64,000 nucleotides of DNA from contig NZ_SLXN01000002.1 in the NCBI RefSeq assembly GCF_004345855.1, positions 186,001-250,000 of the forward strand, in the 5' to 3' direction. This document shows, in pieces, positions 48,789-56,498 of this stretch (position 1 is the stretch's first letter; the number at the start of each line of letters is the position of its first letter). Source of the DNA: Sphingomonas sp. BK235 (GTDB lineage Bacteria; Pseudomonadota; Alphaproteobacteria; Sphingomonadales; Sphingomonadaceae). Under the pieces are notes generated by a model. That model saw only the letters and a list, made by a program, of their open reading frames with translations. It did no database searches and had not been told where the DNA came from. The position numbers and the translations under genes were made by a program.

Positions 48789-49520
48789 GTGAGCCTGATC
48801 GCCATGCTGGCCGCCGCGGGGGCGGCCGTCGCGCCCCAGGGACCCGGCTCGCTCGGCGACATCTGGCAGCATATCGTCGCCGACTTCTCGAACCTCGGCG
48901 ATCCCGCCGCGCTCGCCGCGTTCGGCTCGGTGCTGATGATCGACCTGGTGCTGGCGGGCGACAATGCGATCGTGGTCGGCGCGCTGGCCGCCGGCCTGCC
49001 CTCGGACCAGCGCAGGAAGGTGATCCTGATCGGCATCGGCGCCGCGCTGGTGCTGCGCATCTTCTTCGCGCTGATCGTCACCTGGCTGATGGGGATCGTC
49101 GGGCTGATCTTCGCCGGCGGCCTGCTGCTGCTGTGGGTGAGCTGGAAGTTCTGGCGCGAGATCCGCGCCGGCGGCCACCAGCCCGACGCTGAGGGCAACG
49201 GCGACGCCGCCGTCGCGCCCGCGCGCAGCTTCGTCGGCGCGGCCTGGGCGGTCGCGGTCGCGGACGTGTCGATGAGCCTCGACAACGTGCTCGCCGTGGC
49301 GGGCGCGGCGCGCGAGCATCCCGGCATCCTCGTCGTCGGCCTGCTGCTGTCGGTCGCGCTGATGGGGCTGGCAGCCAACTTCATCGCGCGGATCATCGAT
49401 CGCTACCGCTGGATCGCTTATGTCGGCCTCGCGGTCATCCTCTTCGTCGCCGGGCGGATGATCTACGAGGGCTGGGTCGGCGCCGAGAACACGCCGGGCA
49501 TCGCCTCGCTGCTCGGCTGA
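48789..49520 (+). CDS. TerC family integral membrane protein (putative metal exporter)
   Basis: 243 aa from GTG 48789, supported by AGGGGAG 7 bp upstream; an in-frame GTG at 48744 would start inside the hairpin. About seven spans. TerC signatures are 'GSVLMIDLVLAGDNAIVVGA' and 'WAVAVADVSMSLDNVLAVAG', each with the conserved acidic D..L..DN motif in a membrane helix. Related proteins export manganese or supply Mn to secreted enzymes. I looked for the Mn-sensing yybP-ykoY riboswitch upstream and did not find one. Confidence 0.9.
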   Translation: MSLIAMLAAAGAAVAPQGPGSLGDIWQHIVADFSNLGDPAALAAFGSVLMIDLVLAGDNAIVVGALAAGLPSDQRRKVILIGIGAALVLRIFFALIVTWLMGIVGLIFAGGLLLLWVSWKFWREIRAGGHQPDAEGNGDAAVAPARSFVGAAWAVAVADVSMSLDNVLAVAGAAREHPGILVVGLLLSVALMGLAANFIARIIDRYRWIAYVGLAVILFVAGRMIYEGWVGAENTPGIASLLG

Positions 49521-49593
49521 TCGGATCGCGTCGGGTTCAGGGCGCGTTCAACGCCGCCGCGGCATCACCGGCCAGTCTGACAACGGAGTGACG

Positions 49594-50202
49594 ATGCGTA
49601 CTTTCCTCGTGCCGCTGGCGGCGATCGCGATGTTCGCCGCACCGGCCGCCGGGCAGGGCAACGATCTCGCCGCGGTCCAGCGCTTCCTCGCCGCGGCCGA
49701 GACGATGACCGCCGATTTCAGCCAGACCGATCGCAACGGGCGCGTCCTGACCGGTGCGCTGACGCTCAAGAAGCCGGGCAAGATCCGCTTCCAATATCAG
49801 AAGGGCGTGCCGCTGCTCATCGTCAGCGACGGCAAGGCGTTCACCTTCATCGACTATTCGGTGAAGCAGGTGCAGCGCTGGCCGATCGGCAACTCGCCGC
49901 TCGGCGTGCTGATCGACCCCAGCCGCGACATCTCGCGCTACGCCAAGGTGGTGCCTTCGCCCAACCCCGACGTGCTGTCGGTCGAGGCGAATGATCCCAA
50001 ACACCCCGAGTTCGGTCGGATCACGATGGTGTTCGCCCGCGACTCGGCGGCACCGGCGGGGCTGATGCTACAAGGCTGGGTCGCGCTCGACAGCCAGGGC
50101 AACCGCACCACGATCCGGCTGAGCGGACAGAAGTTCAACGTGCCGGTCAATGACAGCGCGTTCCGCTGGACCGACCCCCGTCGCCAGGGTCGCAGCGGCT
50201 GA
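49594..50202 (+). CDS. lolA: Outer-membrane lipoprotein carrier protein LolA-like
   Basis: 202 aa. Signal peptide (about 1-20, 'IAMFAAPAAGQ'), then the LolA fold: 'LAAAETMTADFSQTDRNGRV', 'GALTLKKPGKIRFQYQKGVP', 'LLIVSDGKAFTFIDYSVKQV', 'LGVLIDPSRDI'. It would ferry lipoproteins across the periplasm. ATG 49594 is chosen over GTG 49588 because it starts the signal peptide and keeps GGAG upstream. Confidence 0.9.
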   Translation: MRTFLVPLAAIAMFAAPAAGQGNDLAAVQRFLAAAETMTADFSQTDRNGRVLTGALTLKKPGKIRFQYQKGVPLLIVSDGKAFTFIDYSVKQVQRWPIGNSPLGVLIDPSRDISRYAKVVPSPNPDVLSVEANDPKHPEFGRITMVFARDSAAPAGLMLQGWVALDSQGNRTTIRLSGQKFNVPVNDSAFRWTDPRRQGRSG

Positions 50203-50244
50203 TAATTTTTCCAATCCGTTCATCTGACTGACAGCTAAATTGTC

Positions 50245-50370
50245 CTAAATGAAGGTTGCGGGGGCGGACGCCTCGGGGATTTTCCCCCTGTTGCCCTGAG
50301 CCCTTCTTCCCCGCTTGCGTGATGAACGCTGTGTCGGCCCTCGCTCCATGCCCCCGGAGCGGGGGCCTTT
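50245..50370 (+). ncRNA. Candidate small RNA ending in a GC hairpin (lolA-xthA gap)
   Basis: An AT-rich, promoter-like stretch (50201-50250) precedes a G/C segment with a small hairpin (GGGGA-ttt-TCCCC, 50275-50287) and C/U-rich runs ('ccctgttgccc', 'cccttcttccccgc'). It ends in a strong terminator-like hairpin gcccccg-gag-cgggggc (50350-50366) followed by 'ctttc'. No ORF here looks like a protein. The layout, pyrimidine-rich stretches between hairpins, recalls the suhB/MmgR type alphaproteobacterial sRNAs, but a covariance-model search is needed to place it. Confidence 0.4.
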
Positions 50371-50415
50371 CACGTTCCGGCCGGCGAGGTGTTTGCGCGA
50401 CGCGATCGACCGCCT

Positions 50416-51210
50416 ATGTCGCGCGGCGTGAAGATCGTCTCCTGGAACATCAACTCGGTCCGCTTCCGCCTCGACATCGTCGAGCGCTTCCTGCGCGAGG
50501 CCGCCCCCGACATCCTGTGCCTGCAGGAAACCAAGGTGATCGACGCGGACTTCCCGGTCGCCGGGTTCCGCGCGCTCGGCTACGACCATGTCCTGCTCAA
50601 CGGCCAGCGCATGCACCACGGCGTCGCGATCATCAGCCGCGTCCCGATCGAGGCGGACGAGCGACTCGACTGGCAGGCCAATCGCGAGGCGCGTCACCTC
50701 GGCGTACGGCTGCCCGGCGGCGTGCGGCTGGAGAACGTCTACGTCCCCGCTGGCGGCGATGTGCCCGACCGGGACGTCAATCCCAAGTTCGGGCAGAAGC
50801 TCGACTTCGTGGAACGGATGACGCGTTGGTCCGAGACGCTGAACGTGCCCACCATCCTCACCGGCGACTTCAACATCGCGCCGCTGCCGAGCGACGTGTG
50901 GAGCCACAAGGCGCTGCTCAAGGTGGTGAGCCACACTCCCGTCGAGGTGGAGGCGCTCGAGCGGCTGCGCGTGTCGAACGACTGGGTCGATCTCGGCCGC
51001 CACTTCCATCCCGCCCCGGCGCGGCTCCACACCTGGTGGAGCTATCGCTCGCCCGACTGGACCAAGAACGATCGCGGCCGCCGTCTCGACCATATGTGGG
51101 CAACCGCCGACGTGGCCCGCACCGCGGTCTCGCACACCGTCTTCGAGCCGTGCCGCAGCTGGCTCAAGCCGAGCGACCACGTCCCGATCATGACCGAGTT
51201 CGCCTGGTGA
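50416..51210 (+). CDS. xth: Exodeoxyribonuclease III (AP endonuclease)
   Basis: 264 aa from ATG 50416. EEP-fold motifs: '[20 protein letters not shown]', '[17 protein letters not shown]' (catalytic Glu), '[16 protein letters not shown]', '[17 protein letters not shown]' (Asp/Asn), 'RRLDHMWAT' and '[12 protein letters not shown]' (Asp-His). It repairs abasic and oxidised DNA. Its stop overlaps the ribA GTG as GTGA. Confidence 0.96.
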   Translation: MSRGVKIVSWNINSVRFRLDIVERFLREAAPDILCLQETKVIDADFPVAGFRALGYDHVLLNGQRMHHGVAIISRVPIEADERLDWQANREARHLGVRLPGGVRLENVYVPAGGDVPDRDVNPKFGQKLDFVERMTRWSETLNVPTILTGDFNIAPLPSDVWSHKALLKVVSHTPVEVEALERLRVSNDWVDLGRHFHPAPARLHTWWSYRSPDWTKNDRGRRLDHMWATADVARTAVSHTVFEPCRSWLKPSDHVPIMTEFAW

Positions 51211-52280
51211 ACGAGCCGAGCGCCGACCCGCGCGATGCGGCGCGTGCAATCGACGCGATGCGGCGCGGCTGGCCGATCGCGCTCCATGCGCTGGGCGAGC
51301 CGCCGCTGGTGCTGCTCGCGGTAGAGACCGCCGACGCCGCGCGGCTCGCCGCCTTCGCGCCCGATGAAGATTATGCGGTGCTGATCTCGGCCGGGCGCGC
51401 CGAGACGCTGACGCTGACCAACCAGCGTGCCGCCGCGGCCCCCGACCAGCCGGTGCTGATCGAGCGCGCGCCATGGTTCGGCATGGCACTGGCCACCGCC
51501 CTCGCCGACCCGCAGCTCGATCTCGCCACGCCACTCAAGGGGCCTTTTCGTACCGCCGCGCTGGCGAGCCCGATCGCGAGCGCCGCGGCGCTGCGGCTAG
51601 CGCGGGTGGCCGGGCTACTCCCCGCCTTCTTCACCAACGGAGTCAAGCCCGCCGTAGCGATCGACGTCGCCGCGATCGACGCGCACGAGGACGCGACCCG
51701 ACTCGCGATCGCGGTGCGTGCGCGACTTCCCGTCGCACAGGTGGAGGATAGCGAGATTGTCGCCTTCCGCTCGCCCGAGAGCGCCGACGAGCATGTCGCG
51801 CTCCTCATCGGGCAGCCCGATGGCTCGCCGCCTTTGGTGCGGCTGCATAGCGAGTGTCTCACCGGCGATGTGCTCGGCAGCCTCAAATGCGACTGCGGTC
51901 CGCAGCTCGACGCCGCGATCCGCCGGATCCGCGAGGCCGGCTGGGGCATCCTCCTCTACCTGCGACAGGAAGGTCGAGGGATCGGGCTGGTCAACAAGCT
52001 TCGTGCTTATGCGTTGCAGGATCAAGGCTATGACACCGTCGACGCCAATATGCGGCTCGGCTTCGCGGTGGACGCGCGCGACTTCGGCGTGGCGGCGCGG
52101 ATGCTGGTCCTGCTTGGGCAGGATCGGGTCCGACTGCTGACCAACAATCCTGCCAAGGTCACGGGGTTGGAGGCGGCCGGGGTGACGGTCGTCGAGCGCG
52201 TCCCGCATGCGCTGCCGGCCAATCCACACAACGAACGATATCTCGCGACCAAACGCGATCGCACCGGGCACCAGTTCTGA
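51207..52280 (+). CDS. ribA: GTP cyclohydrolase II with N-terminal extension
   Basis: 357 aa from GTG 51207. The C-terminal half (about 195-357) is a complete RibA: zinc cysteines in '[21 protein letters not shown]' (near 217, 228 and 230), '[20 protein letters not shown]' and '[17 protein letters not shown]'. The first 190 residues resemble a decayed RibB-like domain ('[19 protein letters not shown]') without the DDEDREN acidic motif. It opens the purine branch of riboflavin synthesis and supplies the activity missing from RibBX. Coupled to xth, far from the rib operon. Confidence 0.93.
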   Translation: MNEPSADPRDAARAIDAMRRGWPIALHALGEPPLVLLAVETADAARLAAFAPDEDYAVLISAGRAETLTLTNQRAAAAPDQPVLIERAPWFGMALATALADPQLDLATPLKGPFRTAALASPIASAAALRLARVAGLLPAFFTNGVKPAVAIDVAAIDAHEDATRLAIAVRARLPVAQVEDSEIVAFRSPESADEHVALLIGQPDGSPPLVRLHSECLTGDVLGSLKCDCGPQLDAAIRRIREAGWGILLYLRQEGRGIGLVNKLRAYALQDQGYDTVDANMRLGFAVDARDFGVAARMLVLLGQDRVRLLTNNPAKVTGLEAAGVTVVERVPHALPANPHNERYLATKRDRTGHQF

Positions 52281-52292
52281 CCGCCGTGTCGT

Positions 52293-52967
52293 TCAGGCGA
52301 GCAGCCGCGCCACCTCGTCGAAGTCACGCGCGATGGCACTCACCCCGATCGCGCGCAGGCGCTCGGCATGGTCGGCGCCGCAATGAGTCGCCGCGACGAG
52401 CCCGATGACATAGGCGCCGCTGGCCACCGCACCGGTCGCACCGACGGGTGAGTCCTCGATCACCGCGCAGCGCTCGATCGGTATGCCGAGCTGGGCCGCG
52501 CCGTAGAGGTAGAGATCGGGAGCGGGCTTGCCGTGTTCGACGTGCTCGGCGCCGGAATAGAGGTGTTCACCGAATGCGTCCGCCAAGCCGAGATGGGCGA
52601 GATGGGCCCGGATCCAGCGCACGCGGCTCGACGACACCACCGCGCGCGGCAAGGTCACCGGCAGCGAGCGCACGAAGCGCACCGCACCGGCGACCTCTTC
52701 GATGCCTTCGGCGAGACAGCGTTCGTCTTCCTCCATCCGTGCGGCGCGGAAATCATCGGGCAAGGGGCCGCCGATGAACCGCTCGACTGCGCCGGTGAAA
52801 TCGCGCCCCGACAATCCCATGAATGTCGCCATCGCCTGTTCGGGCGTGATCCGGTGACCGATGTCGGTCAGATAGGCGGCGAGATGGCGGTTGCCACTTG
52901 CCTCGCTCTCGATCAGCACGCCGTCGAAGTCGAACAACAGCGCGTCCACTCGTCCGACCCCGCTCAC
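52293..52967 (-). CDS. HAD superfamily phosphatase (HAD-IA, beta-phosphoglucomutase-like)
   Basis: 224 aa from GTG 52967, overlapping the yggS stop as GTGA. 'LLFDFDGVLIESEASGNRHL' holds the nucleophile Asp and acid Asp; 'RAVVSSSRVRWIRAHL' is motif II; 'HGKPAPDLYLYGAAQLG' and 'CAVIEDSPVGATGAVASGAY' are motifs III and IV. A C1-type cap follows motif I. Substrate unknown; pairing with YggS does not fix it. Confidence 0.92.
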   Translation of the reverse strand: MSGVGRVDALLFDFDGVLIESEASGNRHLAAYLTDIGHRITPEQAMATFMGLSGRDFTGAVERFIGGPLPDDFRAARMEEDERCLAEGIEEVAGAVRFVRSLPVTLPRAVVSSSRVRWIRAHLAHLGLADAFGEHLYSGAEHVEHGKPAPDLYLYGAAQLGIPIERCAVIEDSPVGATGAVASGAYVIGLVAATHCGADHAERLRAIGVSAIARDFDEVARLLA

Positions 52968-53647
52968 GGCCGCGCCCCGAACAACGCCGAACCGACACGC
53001 ACATGAGTCGCGCCCAGCGTCACCGCGGTATCGAGGTCGCCTGACATCCCCATGCTCAACCCCGCCAGCCCGTTATCGCGCGCCAGCTTGGCGCAGAGCG
53101 CGAGATAGGGTGCGGCTTCCACCTCGGCAGGGGGCAGGCACATCAGCCCCGCCACCGTCAGCCCCGCGCCGCGCGCGACCCGGAGCAACGCGGGCAGGTC
53201 GCTGATCGCGCAGCCGCCTTTCTGCGGCTCGTCCCCGATATTGACCTGCACGTAGCAATCGGGCTGGCGCCCGCTGGCTTCGATCGCGCGCGCCACCGCG
53301 TCGATCAGCGAGCGACGATCGATCGAGTGGATCGCCTGCGCGATAGCGACTGCCTCGGCTGCCTTGTTCGACTGCAACTGCCCGATCAGGTGGAGCCGGG
53401 TGTCGGGATAGTCCGCGATCAACCCCGGCCATTTTGCCTGCGCTTCCCGGACTCGATTCTCGCCGAAATCCCGTACGCCCGCGGCGAGCAGTGGGCGAAT
53501 CGCCGCGGCGTCCTGCGTCTTCGACACGGCGATCAGCGTGATGTCGGCGGGATCACGGCGCGCGAGACGGGCGGCATGCGCGATCCGGTCGCGCACCGCG
53601 CCGAGTTGGGTGACCGTGGCGGTGCGGGAAAGGTCGTCGTCGATCAT
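52964..53647 (-). CDS. yggS: PLP homeostasis protein (YggS/PLPBP family)
   Basis: 227 aa, PLP-binding TIM-barrel without known enzyme activity. The PLP lysine is in 'ITLIAVSKTQDAAAIRPLLA'. 'GVRDFGENRVREAQAKWPGL', 'LHLIGQLQSNKAAEAV' and 'GLSMGMSGDLDTAVTLGATH' are diagnostic. It diverges from the ThiE-like gene by 22 bp. Confidence 0.95.
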   Translation of the reverse strand: MIDDDLSRTATVTQLGAVRDRIAHAARLARRDPADITLIAVSKTQDAAAIRPLLAAGVRDFGENRVREAQAKWPGLIADYPDTRLHLIGQLQSNKAAEAVAIAQAIHSIDRRSLIDAVARAIEASGRQPDCYVQVNIGDEPQKGGCAISDLPALLRVARGAGLTVAGLMCLPPAEVEAAPYLALCAKLARDNGLAGLSMGMSGDLDTAVTLGATHVRVGSALFGARP

Positions 53648-53669
53648 GCCGCGCGCTATACGGTCGCGG

Positions 53670-54293
53670 ATGCACCGCCGCCACCCCGACCGCTGGCTGA
53701 TGACCGACGAACGGCTCGGCGATCGATTATGGGAGGCGGTCGATCGGTTGCCGCGCGGCGCGGGTATCGTCTTCCGCCATCACGCCACGCCCGCGGCGGA
53801 GCGCGCGCGGCTGTTCGAGCGTCTTCGCGCGATCGCGCGCCGCCGTCGATTGATCCTCGTTCGCGCGGGTCGCACTGCCTTGCGTGGGGAGGACGGCACG
53901 CATGGTCGACGCGGGCGCGGACTCGTGACGTGGCCCGTCCATGATCGGCGTGAGGCGATCGCGGCTGCCCGTGCGGGAGCGGCGATCGCCTTCGTCTCGC
54001 CCGTGTTCGCCACGCGCTCGCATCCTGGTGCATCCACCCTAGGACCTTTGCGCGCGTCGTTGCTTACCCGCGGTCTTCCTCTGACGCCGATCGCGCTCGG
54101 CGGGATGGATCCCCGCTCGTTCCGCCGGCTCCGCTCTCTCGGTTTCGCCGGCTATGCCGGGATCGACGTGTGGGATGGCCCCTTCCCTTCGTCTCCGTCG
54201 AGATGCTCGGCGAAGAAGGCGGCGGTTCGTGCGTCGGCGGTTACCGCCGCCGCATCGGAGCGTCGCCGCCCGAACTCGGTCGCGAAGCCGTGA
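53670..54293 (+). CDS. ThiE-like thiamine phosphate synthase family protein, unusual 3' end
   Basis: 207 aa from ATG 53670. TIM-barrel features of the ThiE/TenI group are visible: 'GAGIVFRHHATPAAERARLF', 'AGAAIAFVSPVFATRSHPGA' and the phosphate loop 'PIALGGMDPRSFRRLRSLGF', 'AGIDVWDG'. The ThiE-like part ends near residue 171; the last 36 residues lie in the 142-bp overlap with the 3' end of the dienelactone hydrolase gene on the other strand, and are Ser/Ala/Arg-rich with no domain look. Either the stop was lost or the overlap is genuine. Function as a true ThiE is uncertain. Confidence 0.7.
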   Translation: MHRRHPDRWLMTDERLGDRLWEAVDRLPRGAGIVFRHHATPAAERARLFERLRAIARRRRLILVRAGRTALRGEDGTHGRRGRGLVTWPVHDRREAIAAARAGAAIAFVSPVFATRSHPGASTLGPLRASLLTRGLPLTPIALGGMDPRSFRRLRSLGFAGYAGIDVWDGPFPSSPSRCSAKKAAVRASAVTAAASERRRPNSVAKP

Positions 54294-54886
54294 TCCTCGC
54301 CGGGATAATCATATAGTGTGACGCGCGGGTGTGAGCCGAGCCCGTCGTGCATCGCGCGCTGCGTCTTGGCATCGACGAAGCCGTCGGCGCCCGCGATATG
54401 CAGCATGAGCGGTCGGGCGATCGCGTGGCTCTCCCCCAGCAATTGATCGATGCCCACGGCATAATAGCCGACGCTCGCGTCCACGTCGGTGCGCGCCGCG
54501 GTGAGATAGGCTAGCCGACCGCCGAGGCAATATCCCACGGCACCGACGCGGCCGTTGCTCTCCGACCGCGCGTAGCGGATCGTCGCTTCGATATCGCGGA
54601 TCGCGGTGTCCTGATCGAACCGCCCCATCAGGGCCAACGCCGCTTCCATCTGCTCAGGGATATCGGGGTCGAGTTCCGTTCCGGGAGCGATGCGCCAGAA
54701 CAGGTCGGGGGCGATCGCGAGATAGCCCGCTTCCGCCAGCGTGTCACACTTGCGCCGGATACCCGCGTTGATCCCGAAGATCTCCTGGATCACGACGATC
54801 GCGGCGCGCGGTGGACGGCCAGGATCGGCGCGGTACACGGGCATCGTGGCGCCGTCCAAGGTGGCAATCGTGGTCGAGGCCGTCAT
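54152..54886 (-). CDS. Dienelactone hydrolase family protein
   Basis: 244 aa alpha/beta hydrolase. Nucleophile Cys in 'VGAVGYCLGGRLAYL', His in 'LYDYPGEDHGFATEF', acid Asp probably in 'IAGADGFVDAKTQ'. 'RAAIVVIQEIFGINAGIRRK' is the family start. I prefer ATG 54886 because GGAG lies 8 bp upstream; the nearby ATG 54892 is too close to it. Hydrolyses lactones or similar esters; substrate unknown. Overlaps the ThiE-like gene convergently. Confidence 0.92.
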   Translation of the reverse strand: MTASTTIATLDGATMPVYRADPGRPPRAAIVVIQEIFGINAGIRRKCDTLAEAGYLAIAPDLFWRIAPGTELDPDIPEQMEAALALMGRFDQDTAIRDIEATIRYARSESNGRVGAVGYCLGGRLAYLTAARTDVDASVGYYAVGIDQLLGESHAIARPLMLHIAGADGFVDAKTQRAMHDGLGSHPRVTLYDYPGEDHGFATEFGRRRSDAAAVTADARTAAFFAEHLDGDEGKGPSHTSIPA

Positions 54887-54998
54887 CAGCATGTCTCCGC
54901 GCGCCGGTGCGTCGTGGCGTTGCGACACGCGTGCGGACCGGGGCATAAGCGAGGCTTACGCTAAGGCGCGTCGCGGGCGTACTCAAGGAGCAGCGGCA

Positions 54999-55232
54999 AT
55001 GAAGGTGACGATCGAGCTAGACTGTACCCCCGAAGAGGCGCGCCGCATGATGGGGTTGCCGGACCTCACCCCGCTCCACGATCTTTATGTCGATCGGATG
55101 CGCGAGGCGCTCGATGGGAAGGTGTCGCCGGAGCTCGTGACCGCGTTGATGCGGACCTGGTCACCTGAGGCGGGTATGGACTTCTGGCGCCAGATGTTCG
55201 CGTCCGGCGGCGTGACGAAGACCGGCGGATGA
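54999..55232 (+). CDS. DUF6489 family small protein
   Basis: 77 aa with AAGGAG 8 bp before ATG 54999. 'MKVTIELDCTPEEARRMMGL', 'PLHDLYVDRMREALDG', 'WSPEAGMDFWRQMFASGG' fit the alphaproteobacterial DUF6489 pattern, a small alpha-helical protein of unknown role commonly found beside mnmE. Its stop overlaps the mnmE ATG (ATGA), so it leads the mnmE-mnmG-rsmG-parA-parB run. Confidence 0.85.
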   Translation: MKVTIELDCTPEEARRMMGLPDLTPLHDLYVDRMREALDGKVSPELVTALMRTWSPEAGMDFWRQMFASGGVTKTGG

Positions 55233-56497
55233 GTGACGATACGATCTACGCTCTGTCCAGCGGCCGGCCGCCCGCGGCGATCGCAGTAGTGCGCGTCAGC
55301 GGGCCGGCCGTGGCGCGTGTCGCGACTAGGTTGAGCGGCGCCCTCCCCTCCCCGCGCCGGGCGACACTCCGCACGTTGCGCGATGATGCGGGACAGGCGC
55401 TCGATCGCGCGCTGGTGATGTTTTTTCCGGGGCCTGGCAGCGCCACAGGAGAGGATCTGCTCGAACTGCATCTTCATGGCGGGCGTGCCGTCGTGGCCGC
55501 GGTCGAGACGGCGCTCGGTCACATGCCTGGGCTCCGGCGCGCGGAGCCGGGCGAGTTTACCCGTCGCGCGCTGAGCAACGGCCGGATCGATCTCGCTCAG
55601 GCGGAGGGTTTGGCGGACCTGCTTGAGGCGGAGACCGACGCGCAACGGCGCAATGCCTTAGCGTTGTCAGATGGGGTGCTGAGCCAGAGAGCCGATCGCT
55701 GGATGACGGCGTTGAGCGATGCGGCGGCGATGGTAGAAGCCGCGATCGATTATGATGGAGAGGATGAAGTTGGCCAGGTCGATATGGATCGAACCACTGC
55801 GATCGTCGACCGCGTACAGGCCGATATGCAGAGCCTCTTGGATCAGCCATCGACCGAACGGCTGCGCGATGGCTTGGTGGTGGTCCTCGCGGGGCCGCGC
55901 AACGCCGGCAAGTCTTCACTGTTCAACGCGCTGGTAGAACGCGAGGCAGCGATCGTGACCTCGATCGCCGGTACGACGCGGGATGCGCTCGAGGCGCAGG
56001 TGGTCAGGGCGGGCGTCCCTTTTCGGCTGGTCGATACGGCCGGCCTCGTCGAGGAGACCGATGATCCTGTCGAGCGGATCGGTATCGCACGCGCACGCGG
56101 CCTCATTGGGGAAGCTGACATTCTCCTGTGGTTGGGTAGCGTGACCGACGCGCCCGCTGGAGCTTGGCTGATCGCTGCCAAGGCTGATCTTTGCACCGGT
56201 CCTGGCATGCCGACGTCGATCCATCAGCCAGAGAGTGTGGCCGCGCTCTGGTCGCGACTGGTCGAGCATGGATCATCGATGTTGTCGGCAGGCGATGATC
56301 TTTCCCTGAGTCAGCGGCAGCGAGATATCGTCAGCCATGTTCTTCCGCTGCTTGCCTCGGCTTCGGCCGAGGCTGACATCCTCATCAAAGCGGACCACTT
56401 GCGAGTTGCACGGAAAGCGCTTGGCGCGCTAACCGGGCGAGACGCGACCCTAGCGCTGCTGGATGCGCTGTTCGGGCGATTTTGCCTCGGCAAGTGA
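55229..56497 (+). CDS. mnmE: tRNA modification GTPase MnmE
   Basis: 422 aa. The N-terminal tetrahydrofolate domain starts 'DDTIYALSSGRPPAAIAVVR'. The G domain has G1 'GPRNAGKSSLFNAL', G2 'TTRDALEAQ', G3 'DTAGLVEET' and 'IAAKADL' near G4. The C-terminal 'GRFCLGK' carries the cysteine required for the wobble-uridine cmnm5 modification made with MnmG. Slightly short for the family (E. coli 454 aa). Confidence 0.95.
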   Translation: MSDDTIYALSSGRPPAAIAVVRVSGPAVARVATRLSGALPSPRRATLRTLRDDAGQALDRALVMFFPGPGSATGEDLLELHLHGGRAVVAAVETALGHMPGLRRAEPGEFTRRALSNGRIDLAQAEGLADLLEAETDAQRRNALALSDGVLSQRADRWMTALSDAAAMVEAAIDYDGEDEVGQVDMDRTTAIVDRVQADMQSLLDQPSTERLRDGLVVVLAGPRNAGKSSLFNALVEREAAIVTSIAGTTRDALEAQVVRAGVPFRLVDTAGLVEETDDPVERIGIARARGLIGEADILLWLGSVTDAPAGAWLIAAKADLCTGPGMPTSIHQPESVAALWSRLVEHGSSMLSAGDDLSLSQRQRDIVSHVLPLLASASAEADILIKADHLRVARKALGALTGRDATLALLDALFGRFCLGK

Positions 56498-56498
56498 G

